A DNA stretch of 5,218 nucleotides from Acidimicrobiales bacterium (GTDB lineage: Bacteria; Actinomycetota; Acidimicrobiia; Acidimicrobiales; RAAP-2): the NCBI GenBank assembly GCA_030044045.1, contig JASHWO010000138.1, positions 1 to 5,218 on the forward strand, written 5' to 3'. The notes beneath the pieces were generated by a model that saw only the letters and a list, made by a program, of their open reading frames with translations, was not told where the DNA came from and ran no database searches. Positions 1 to 5,081 of this stretch are shown here, piece by piece (the stretch's first letter is position 1; each line of letters begins with the position of its first letter). Both the position numbers and the translations under genes were made by a program.

Positions 1-42
1 CCGGGCTCCTCCGATGCGTGGGGCCCTGCCCCACGCCGGCCG
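1..42. repeat. Diverged copy of the palindromic element found in the DUF35 gene
   Basis: These 42 bases match 2390-2432 and 2462-2504 with two substitutions and a one-base deletion. It shares the flanks ccgggctcctccgat and cgccggccg and the central hairpin. The stem arms are gcgtgggg (16-23) and ccccacgc (29-36) with loop ccctg; the DUF35 copies have gcgagggg and cccctcgc with loop cccctg. The two substitutions are the two halves of one stem pair (T19-A33 here, A2408-T2423 there), so pairing is preserved. The element is cut by the window edge, so its full length here is unknown. It has the same orientation relative to the HTH gene as the other copies have to the DUF35 gene. Confidence 0.85.
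16..36 (-). terminator. Possible hairpin terminator after the HTH gene (no U tract)
   Basis: A perfect 8-bp GC-rich stem with a 5-base loop begins 20 bases after the HTH stop codon. No run of T follows in the minus direction, so classical intrinsic termination is not shown; U-less hairpin terminators have been proposed in high-GC actinobacteria. The same hairpin occurs inside the coding region of the DUF35 gene, which argues against strong termination. An mRNA 3'-end stabilising role is an alternative. Confidence 0.3.
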
Positions 43-55
43 TAGAGGGTAACTG

Positions 56-454
56 TCAGTCGGCGTTGCGCCGCAGCAGGTTCGACACCCGCTGGTGGGT
101 CACCCCGAACAGGCGGGCGATGGCCGGGATGCTGGCGCCCTCCTCGCGCAGCTCGTCCACCAGCTCCTTGCGGAGGCTGCCGCTGGCCTTCGACAGGCAG
201 GCCAGCATGCGGCTGACCACCTGCATGGTGCCGGGCGCCTCCTCCTCGGCCAGGATCCCCTGCCAGGCCAGGCCCTTCTGCCGGGCCAGCCGCAGCTCCC
301 CGATCTTCCGGCCGAGCTCCCGATGGTCCTCGGCGATCTGCTCGAGCGCTTGCGCCAGGGCGTCGAGCGCCTGCAGGGTGCGGTCCTCGTCGCTCCCTGC
401 CGCTGGCCGGTTCCCGTCCGTCCCGCCGTCGCCCATCAGGTCAACGAGCGCCAT
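56..454 (-). CDS. Small helix-turn-helix DNA-binding protein (putative regulator)
   Basis: This encodes 132 residues with no signal peptide or membrane segment. Residues 25-60 are a heptad-like, charged helical stretch (LDALAQALEQIAEDHRELG) that could be a coiled coil for dimerisation. A second helical part covers 75-93. Residues 95-129 form a clear helix-turn-helix: a positioning helix (RKELVDELREEG), then IPAIARLFGV, a turn, and the recognition helix THQRVSNLLRR. This layout is familiar from small uncharacterised actinobacterial HTH proteins in which the HTH is C-terminal; no ligand domain is visible. I chose the ATG at 454 because a GAGG lies four bases upstream; the in-frame ATG at 436 has no ribosome site. 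It lies 180 bases after the Ltp gene on the same strand, so it may be read from its own promoter or by readthrough. The role as regulator of the neighbouring operon is inference; DNA binding is well supported, the target is not. Confidence 0.8.
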   Translation of the reverse strand: MALVDLMGDGGTDGNRPAAGSDEDRTLQALDALAQALEQIAEDHRELGRKIGELRLARQKGLAWQGILAEEEAPGTMQVVSRMLACLSKASGSLRKELVDELREEGASIPAIARLFGVTHQRVSNLLRRNAD

Positions 455-634
455 GTCGCCTCACCACCCGTCCGTGTCCGCTGCCCGAGCCCCCTCCGGG
501 CCCGGCTCGTCGCGCGGAGGGCACCCCCTTACGATGCGCCCCCGACTTGTCCTCCATCCGCTGTACCCGCTCCACCGGATGCGGAAACGGTAGTCCCCGG
601 CGGCGGCCGGACCAGGTCAGGCCGGGCGACCCGG

Positions 635-1879
635 TCAACGGACGACCACGACCGACGACCCGTGGCCGAACAACCCCTGGTTGGCGGTGACGGCCACCCG
701 GGCCCCCTCGACCTGGCGCCCCGTCGCCTGGCCCCGGAGCTGCCAGACGCACTCGCACACCTGGGCGATGGCCTGGGCCGGGATGGCCTCGCCGAAGCAG
801 GACAGGCCGCCGCTGGGGTTGACCGGCACCCGCCCGCCCAGCGCCGTGGCCCCCTGGCGCAGCAGCGTCTCGGCCTCGCCCTCGGCACAGAGGCCGATGT
901 CCTCGTACCAGTCGAGCTCCAGGGCCGAGGAGAGGTCGTAGACCTCGGCCAGGTCCACGTCCTCGGGACCGATCCCGGCCTCCTCGTAGGCGGCCCGGGC
1001 GATCGAGGGGCGGAACCCCCGCCCCCCGGCCGGCACGGCGGCGGCCGAGTCGGTGGCGAAGTTCGGCATCTCGATGACGGCGTTGGGGTAGCGGGGCGTC
1101 ACCGTGGACACCGCCGAGATGGTCACCAGCGGGTCGGCGGTCCCACCAGCCCTACCGGCGCCCACCCGGCCGGCGCCGTGCCGCCGGGCAAAGTCGACGC
1201 TGGAGAGGACCAGGGCCGCCCCGCCGTCGGAGGTGGCGCAGATCTCCAGCAGGCGCAGCGGGTCGGCCACCATGGGCGAGGCCAGCACCTCCTCCGCGGT
1301 CACCTCCTGGCGGTAACGGGCGTAGGGGTTGGCCAGGCCGTGGCGGGCGTTCTTGACCTTGACGGCGGCGAAGTCCTCGGCGGTGGCCCCGTAGCGGTCC
1401 ATACGGCGGCGGGCGTAGAGGGCGAAGTAGGTGGGGTTGGTGGCGCCCAGCAGGTGGAAGCGCAGCCAGTCCGGGTCGTCCCGGCGCTCCCCGCCGACCG
1501 GGGCGAAGAAGCCCTTCGGGGTGGTGTCGGCCCCCACCACCAGGGCCACGTCGCACAACCCGGCCAGGATCTGGGCCCGGGCGTTGGCGACGGCCGCCGC
1601 CCCGGAGGCGCAGGCGGCGTAGCAGGACGATACCCGGGCCCCGGTCCAGCCGAGCGCCTGGGCGAAGGTGGCGCCGGCCACGAAGCCCGGGTAGCCGTTC
1701 CGGATGGTGTCGGCTCCGGCCACGTACTCCACGTCCGGCCAGGAGAGCCCGGCGTCGCGCAAGGCGGCGGCGGCGGCGACCAGGCCGTACTCGACGAAGT
1801 GCCGCCCCCACTTGCCCCAGGGGTGCATGCCCGCCCCGAGCACCGCCACCCGCCCCTCACCCGGGGCCAGTCGGCTCAT
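635..1879 (-). CDS. Ltp-type thiolase-like protein (lipid-transfer protein / SCP-x thiolase-fold family)
   Basis: This encodes 414 residues with the two-lobed thiolase fold, acting in the cytoplasm on acyl-CoA substrates. Visible motifs are the N-terminal strand VAVLGAGMHPWGKWG (11-25), the nucleophile-loop segment SSCYAACASG (84-93, Cys86 and Cys90), DGGAALVLSS (218-227), EVYDLSSALEL (312-322) where thiolases have NEAF, NPSGGLSCFGEAIPA (354-368) and the C-terminal NQGLFGHG (400-407). The catalytic GHPxG motif reads GEAIP, so the His is lost, and the C-terminal CxG cysteine is absent. This is typical of Ltp proteins, some of which (Ltp2) are known steroid side-chain aldolases working with a DUF35 partner. 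By memory it looks closest to the mycobacterial Ltp3 group. The ATG at 1879 is used because conserved sequence starts there and it overlaps the DUF35 stop as TGATG, with a GGGGGACGGGA upstream. A longer frame reaching 1993 would add only Arg/Gly-rich residues read through the DUF35 gene. Residues 234-247 hold a small Gly/Ala/Arg expansion. The exact reaction is unknown. Confidence 0.88.
   Translation of the reverse strand: MSRLAPGEGRVAVLGAGMHPWGKWGRHFVEYGLVAAAAALRDAGLSWPDVEYVAGADTIRNGYPGFVAGATFAQALGWTGARVSSCYAACASGAAAVANARAQILAGLCDVALVVGADTTPKGFFAPVGGERRDDPDWLRFHLLGATNPTYFALYARRRMDRYGATAEDFAAVKVKNARHGLANPYARYRQEVTAEEVLASPMVADPLRLLEICATSDGGAALVLSSVDFARRHGAGRVGAGRAGGTADPLVTISAVSTVTPRYPNAVIEMPNFATDSAAAVPAGGRGFRPSIARAAYEEAGIGPEDVDLAEVYDLSSALELDWYEDIGLCAEGEAETLLRQGATALGGRVPVNPSGGLSCFGEAIPAQAIAQVCECVWQLRGQATGRQVEGARVAVTANQGLFGHGSSVVVVR
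1148..1181. repeat. Imperfect ~15-bp tandem duplication in the Ltp gene
   Basis: The plus strand reads agccctaccggcgcc followed after one base by acccggccggcgcc, two related segments that encode the GAGRVGAGRAGG stretch at Ltp residues 235-246. The stretch lies between the DGGAALVLSS strand and the following VTISAVS strand, a position where Ltp relatives usually have a short loop. It looks like slippage-driven growth of a surface loop. The boundaries are approximate. Confidence 0.45.
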
Positions 1880-2601
1880 CAGATCCCGTCCCCCGCGCCG
1901 GGTCCAGGCGCTGCCGGCGGGGTCACCCCGGCGTCGCCGGCTGCCGCCGCGCCCCCGGGTGCCACCGGACTGCCGCCGGGCACGGGTCGCCACTGCCAGA
2001 CCAGGTACTCGTGGTCGTCGTCCCGGTAGAGGGTGCCCAGCACCAGCTCCACCTGGTCCCCCACCGCCAGGTCGTCCACGGTGACCCCGGGCACCACCTG
2101 GCCCAGCACCACCATGCGCTCCTCGGCCAGCTCCACCGCGGCCAGGGTGAACGGCTCGTACGGCTCGGCGGCCACGTAGGGCGGCGGCGGTTGGTAGCGG
2201 GCGTCGGTGTAGGACCAGACCGTGCCCCGCCGGGAGAGCAGGACCGGCTCCTGCTCGGCACCCTGGCAGGCCGGGTTCGGGCAGCGGCGCTGGCCCGGGG
2301 CTGGCGGGAAGGTGTAGGTGCCGCAGGCGGTGCAGCGGCTGCCGATCAGTGCCGGGGCGTGCTCGTCCGGCCCGCCCGGGGCCCCAACCCCGGGCTCCTC
2401 CGATGCGAGGGGCCCCTGCCCCTCGCCGGCCGGCTCGTCCGGCCCGCCCGGGGCCCCAACCCCGGGCTCCTCCGATGCGAGGGGCCCCTGCCCCTCGCCG
2501 GCCGGCTCGTCCAGCGTGAACCAGCCCTCGATGGCCGGCACCCGCGTCCGGGCACCCGGTGCGCCCGCCGGCTGGGTCCCGGCCTCCGGCTCCCCGGCCA
2601 C
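1879..2601 (-). CDS. DUF35 Zn-ribbon/OB-fold protein with in-frame repeat insertion
   Basis: This encodes 240 residues of the OB-fold nucleic-acid/acyl-CoA associated DUF35 family, usually about 130-180 residues long. Order of parts: a leader with the family-typical VPAIEGWFTL (21-30); an inserted block of two identical 24-residue units (33-80, PAGEGQGPLASEEPG core); a zinc ribbon with Cys90, Cys93, Cys107 and Cys112 (CTACG and CPNPAC); an OB-fold of beta strands (about 118-205, SRRGTVWSYTDARYQPPPPY through EYLVWQWRPVP); and a Pro/Ala/Gly-rich tail (208-240). Known DUF35 proteins such as ChsH2 pair with hydratases and with Ltp aldolases, and the one-base TGATG overlap with the Ltp gene fits a translationally coupled complex. 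The start is GTG, 7 bases after the thiolase stop, with a purine-rich GAGCGGGG upstream; no better start precedes the conserved region. The insertion falls just before the ribbon, probably in a surface loop, so function is probably kept. Confidence 0.88.
   Translation of the reverse strand: MAGEPEAGTQPAGAPGARTRVPAIEGWFTLDEPAGEGQGPLASEEPGVGAPGGPDEPAGEGQGPLASEEPGVGAPGGPDEHAPALIGSRCTACGTYTFPPAPGQRRCPNPACQGAEQEPVLLSRRGTVWSYTDARYQPPPPYVAAEPYEPFTLAAVELAEERMVVLGQVVPGVTVDDLAVGDQVELVLGTLYRDDDHEYLVWQWRPVPGGSPVAPGGAAAAGDAGVTPPAAPGPGAGDGI
2361..2512. repeat. Perfect 72-bp tandem repeat (2.1 copies) inside the DUF35 gene
   Basis: Copy 1 is 2361-2432 and copy 2 is 2433-2504; they are identical, and the first 8 bases (gctcgtcc) recur at 2505-2512. 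The period is divisible by three, so the protein reads two identical 24-residue units. Each unit contains three self-complementary parts: gcgagggg/cccctcgc (2405-2412 with 2419-2426; 2477-2484 with 2491-2498), cccgggg/ccccggg around ccccaa, and ggccgg/ccggcc across the unit junction. The coding strand also shows a G-quadruplex-type pattern (GGGGTTGGGG, then GGGCGGG) opposite 2371-2391 and 2443-2463. Perfect identity between copies means the duplication is recent. Confidence 0.97.
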
Positions 2602-2608
2602 GCCCCGC

Positions 2609-3796
2609 TCAACCCAGCCGCTCGACGACGGTGGCGTTGGCCTGGCCGCCGCCCTCGCACATGACCTGCAGGCCGTAGCGACCGCCGGTGCGCTCCAGCT
2701 CGTTCAGGAGGGTGGCCAGCAGCCGGGCCCCCGAGCAGCCGGTGGGGTGGCCGATGGCGATGGCCCCGCCGTTCGGGTTGACCCGGTGCATGTCGGGGTG
2801 GAGCTCCCGCTCCCAAGCCAGCACCACCGAGGCGAACGCCTCGTTGATCTCCACCACGTCCATCTGGTCCAGGGTGAGCTTGGCCTTCTCCAGGATGCGC
2901 CGGGTGGCCGGGATTGGAGCGGTGAGCATGATCTGCGGGTCGCTGGCGGCCACGGCGAAGGCGTGGAACCGGGCCCGCGGCCGCAGCCCCAGCTCGGCGG
3001 CGCGCTGCTCGCTCATCACCAGCACGGCGGCCGCCCCGTCGGAGATCTGCGACGACGTGCCCGCCGTGACCAGGCCGTCCTCCCGGAAGGCCGGCGGCAG
3101 GGCGGCCAGCTTCTCCAGGGTGGTGTCGCGGCGCACCCCCTCGTCGGCGTCGAGGATCCCTTCGGCCAGCACCTGGCCCTGGCGGGGCTGGACCCAGTCG
3201 GCGTAGCGGATCTCGAGCGGGATGATCTCGTTGGCGAACCGGCCCTGGTCGGCGGCGGTGGCGGCCCGGCGGTGCGATGCCAGGCCGAGCACGTCCATGT
3301 CGGCCCGGCTCACCTTCCAGCGGCGGGCGATCTCCTCGGCGCACTCCCCCTGGTGGACCAGCTCGTAGCGCTGGCGGTACATGGGGCCGTAGGCCTCGCC
3401 CGGCCCCGGCTCGGTGGTGGCCCCGATGGGCACCCGGCTCATCGACTCCACCCCGGCCCCGATCACCACGTCCATGGCCCCCGACATCACCGCCTGGGCG
3501 GCGAAGTGCACGGCCTGCTGGGCCGAGCCGCACTGCCGGTCCACCGTGGTGCCGGGGACCGAGTCGGGGAAGCCGGCCGCCAGGGCGGCATTGCGGGCGA
3601 TGTTCATGGCCTGCTCGCCCACGGTCATGGTGCAGCCCATGACCACGTCCTCCACCGCCGCCGGGTCCAGGTCGTTCCGCTCCATCAGGGCCAGCAGGGG
3701 CTGGGCGGCCAGATCCACCGGGTGCCAGCCGGAGAGGCGCCCGCCCCGGCGGCCGACCGGCGTGCGCACCGCGTCCACGATCACCGCGTCGGGCAT
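2609..3796 (-). CDS. Thiolase (acetyl-CoA acetyltransferase, FadA5-like)
   Basis: This encodes 395 residues, the normal length for a degradative thiolase, which cleaves a 3-ketoacyl-CoA with CoA to give acetyl-CoA (or propionyl-CoA) and a shortened acyl-CoA. All catalytic parts are present: Cys89 in DRQCGSAQQAVHFAAQ, NEAF at 318-321, His350 in GHPTGCSGAR and Cys380 in MCEGGGQAN. The DRQCGS-QQAVHFAAQ form of the nucleophile loop resembles actinobacterial FadA5/FadA6 thiolases of steroid breakdown (recalled, not searched). The ATG at 3796 is chosen because a GGAGG lies four bases upstream and the protein begins at the usual MPDAVIVDAVRTPVG. Two look-alike starts further upstream (3816 ATG, 3831 GTG) are out of frame. 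It is the first gene of the minus-strand operon, followed 7 bases later by the DUF35 gene, and it faces the divergent dehydrogenase operon. Substrate assignment is inference. Confidence 0.93.
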   Translation of the reverse strand: MPDAVIVDAVRTPVGRRGGRLSGWHPVDLAAQPLLALMERNDLDPAAVEDVVMGCTMTVGEQAMNIARNAALAAGFPDSVPGTTVDRQCGSAQQAVHFAAQAVMSGAMDVVIGAGVESMSRVPIGATTEPGPGEAYGPMYRQRYELVHQGECAEEIARRWKVSRADMDVLGLASHRRAATAADQGRFANEIIPLEIRYADWVQPRQGQVLAEGILDADEGVRRDTTLEKLAALPPAFREDGLVTAGTSSQISDGAAAVLVMSEQRAAELGLRPRARFHAFAVAASDPQIMLTAPIPATRRILEKAKLTLDQMDVVEINEAFASVVLAWERELHPDMHRVNPNGGAIAIGHPTGCSGARLLATLLNELERTGGRYGLQVMCEGGGQANATVVERLG

Positions 3797-3834
3797 GGGG
3801 CCTCCGCGTCGGGCATGGGCGCGTCGGGCACGAG
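3786..3834. repeat. Three direct copies of the thiolase start-codon segment
   Basis: The 14-base segment gcgtcgggcatggg occurs at 3786-3799 and 3806-3819, and a variant (gcgtcgggcacgag) occurs at 3821-3834. Read on the minus strand these are ATGCCCGACGC twice and GTGCCCGACGC once. Only the innermost ATG (3796) is in the thiolase frame and has a GGAGG ahead of it; the outer two are in frame with each other but end at a TGA (3781-3783) inside the thiolase codons. This appears to be local duplication of the gene start. Confidence 0.85.
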
Positions 3835-3837
3835 GCC

Positions 3838-3867
3838 ATTGTTGCCGCGGATCTGACGGTGTGCCAG
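3838..3867 (-). promoter_or_regulatory. Weak candidate promoter for the thiolase-DUF35-Ltp operon
   Basis: On the minus strand CTGGCA (3867-3862) and AACAAT (3843-3838) are 18 bases apart and partly match -35 and -10 boxes. The -35 box overlaps the palindrome, so a single bound regulator could control both directions. The leader to the ATG at 3796 would be about 35 bases. Matches are poor, as is common in high-GC genomes. Confidence 0.25.
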
Positions 3868-3870
3868 ATT
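3842..3870 (+). promoter_or_regulatory. Weak candidate promoter for the dehydrogenase operon
   Basis: TTGCCG (3842-3847) and CAGATT (3865-3870) are 17 bases apart and resemble -35 and -10 boxes, with partial matches only (4 of 6 and 3 of 6). The -10 box would lie within the palindrome, about 25 bases before the ATG at 3895, giving a short untranslated leader. Occupation of the palindrome would block it. Confidence 0.3.
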
Positions 3871-3876
3871 TCTGGC
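3863..3876. promoter_or_regulatory. Candidate operator palindrome in the divergent spacer
   Basis: GCCAGATTTCTGGC is a perfect inverted repeat with 6-base arms and a 2-base centre, in the least GC-rich spot of the spacer between the divergent thiolase and dehydrogenase genes. A second, wider pairing TGCCAG (3862-3867) with CTGGCA (3876-3881) overlaps it. Size and symmetry fit a dimeric repressor such as TetR or GntR type. It does not match the KstR or KstR2 consensus as I remember them. The binding protein is unknown; the HTH protein at 56-454 is one candidate. Confidence 0.5.
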
Positions 3877-3894
3877 TGGCATGGGACCGGCCGC

Positions 3895-5079
3895 ATGGAC
3901 CTGACGTTCTCCCCGGCGCAGGAGGCCTTCCGGGCAGAGGCCCGGGAGTGGCTGGCGGCCCACGTGCCGGCCCCGGGAGCGCTGGCCTCGCTGGACACCG
4001 CCGAGGGGTTCGAGCAGCACCGGGCCTGGGAGCGGACCATGGCCGCCGACCGCTGGTCGGTGGTGAGCTGGCCGGCCGAGTACGGCGGGCGGGACGTGGG
4101 CATCTTCGAATGGCTGCTCTTCGAGGAGGAGTACTACCGGGCCCGGGCCCCCCGGCGGGTGAGCCAGAACGGGATCTTCCTGCTGGGGCCGACGCTGCTG
4201 GAGCACGGCACTGCCGCCCAGAAGGCCCGGTACCTGCCGCCCATGGCCTCGGGCCAGGAGATCTGGTGCCAGGGGTGGTCGGAGCCGGACGCCGGCAGCG
4301 ACCTGGCCGGGATCCGGTCGCGGGCGGTGCGGGACGGTGCCGGGGGTGGCTGGCGGCTCACCGGGCAGAAGGCGTGGTGCTCCCGGGGGGCCTTCGCCGA
4401 CTGGTGCTTCGCCATCTTCCGCACCGATCCCGAGGCCGAGCGGCACCGGGGGCTCACCTACTTCCTGGTGCCGATGCGGGCCGACGGGGTGACGGTGCGC
4501 CCCATCCCCCAGCTCGACGGGGAGACCGGGTTCGCCGAGGTGTTCTTCGAGGACGTGTTCGTCCCCGACGACCAGGTGCTGGGGGGCGTGGGCCAGGGCT
4601 GGACGGTGGCCATGTCGACGGCGGGCAGCGAGCGGGGGCTGAGCCTGCGCAGTCCGGCCCGCTACACCGAGGCGGCGGCCCGGCTGGTGGCGCTGTACGC
4701 GGCCCGGGGCCGGCCGGGGGGGCGGCTGGCCGACGACGTGGCTCGGGTGCTGGTCGACGCCGAGGCGTACCGGCTGGGCACGTACTGGACGGCCTCCCGG
4801 GTGGCCGACGGGCGCCCGGTGGGGGCCGAGGCGAGCTGCAACAAGATCTTCTGGTCCGAGACCGACCTGGCCCTCCACGCCACGGCGCTGTCGCTGCTGG
4901 GGACGGAGGCGGAGCTGCTGGAAGCGCCGGGCGGCAGCGGGGCTGGGGCTGGTGGCTGGACGCCCGGCGAGTGGCTCGACGGGTACCTCTTCGCCCTGGC
5001 CGGGCCCATCTACGCCGGGACCAACGAGATCCAGCGCAACGTGGTGGCCGAGCGGCTGCTCGGGCTGCCCCGGGGGTAG
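3895..5079 (+). CDS. Acyl-CoA dehydrogenase (FadE family), probable first subunit of a heteromeric pair
   Basis: This encodes 394 residues of an FAD-dependent acyl-CoA dehydrogenase that makes a trans-2-enoyl-CoA. An N-terminal helical domain (1-120) begins MDLTFSPAQEAFRAEAREWL. The middle beta domain holds the flavin-loop motif WCQGWSEPDAGSDLAG (124-139) and GQKAWCSRGAFADW (157-170). The C-terminal helical domain ends with PIYAGTNEIQRNVVAERLLG (371-390). The usual medium-chain catalytic Glu of YEGT is Ala374 here; Glu246 in GSERG is the likely base, as in enzymes that place it in the preceding helix. The ATG at 3895 is preferred because the family N-terminus starts there; the in-frame GTG at 3859 would add 12 residues across the candidate operator. 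No strong ribosome site is seen. A second dehydrogenase starts 2 bases after the stop, as in the FadE26/27 and FadE28/29 type pairs of steroid side-chain breakdown. The Gly-rich loop 346-354 looks like a minor expansion. Confidence 0.92.
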   Translation: MDLTFSPAQEAFRAEAREWLAAHVPAPGALASLDTAEGFEQHRAWERTMAADRWSVVSWPAEYGGRDVGIFEWLLFEEEYYRARAPRRVSQNGIFLLGPTLLEHGTAAQKARYLPPMASGQEIWCQGWSEPDAGSDLAGIRSRAVRDGAGGGWRLTGQKAWCSRGAFADWCFAIFRTDPEAERHRGLTYFLVPMRADGVTVRPIPQLDGETGFAEVFFEDVFVPDDQVLGGVGQGWTVAMSTAGSERGLSLRSPARYTEAAARLVALYAARGRPGGRLADDVARVLVDAEAYRLGTYWTASRVADGRPVGAEASCNKIFWSETDLALHATALSLLGTEAELLEAPGGSGAGAGGWTPGEWLDGYLFALAGPIYAGTNEIQRNVVAERLLGLPRG

Positions 5080-5081
5080 GC

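Noticed and set aside
441..554. A 38-residue minus-strand frame starting at the ATG near 554, ahead of the HTH gene
   Set aside because: It has no ribosome site, overlaps the HTH start in another frame, and its composition is like that of GC-driven frames.
588..634. A terminator after the Ltp gene
   Set aside because: Only short 4-bp complementary arms can be found, with no T run; not enough to call.
1879..1993. An N-terminal extension of the Ltp protein by 38 residues
   Set aside because: The extension is Arg/Gly-rich and read entirely through the DUF35 gene; the ATG at 1879 overlaps the DUF35 stop and starts the conserved protein.
95..2029. A 644-codon plus-strand open frame across the HTH and Ltp genes
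   Set aside because: It is antisense to the well-recognised Ltp gene, has low-complexity Gly/Pro/Ala/Arg/His composition and no family motif; long antisense frames are expected at this GC content.
2361..2512. CRISPR array as an explanation for the tandem repeat
   Set aside because: The copies abut with no unique spacers, lie within a coding frame, and no cas genes are present.
2318..3856. A 512-codon plus-strand open frame across the thiolase and DUF35 genes
   Set aside because: It is antisense to a thiolase with all catalytic motifs, and its translation shows no recognisable domain.
2346..4103. A 585-codon minus-strand open frame
   Set aside because: It is another reading frame of the thiolase and DUF35 genes and runs into the antisense of the dehydrogenase; it is Arg/Gly/Pro-rich without motifs.
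3781..4878. A 365-codon minus-strand open frame antisense to the first dehydrogenase
   Set aside because: It is a mirror of the dehydrogenase. Only its last 16 codons (from 3831) are of interest, as the overlapping mini-frame at the thiolase start.
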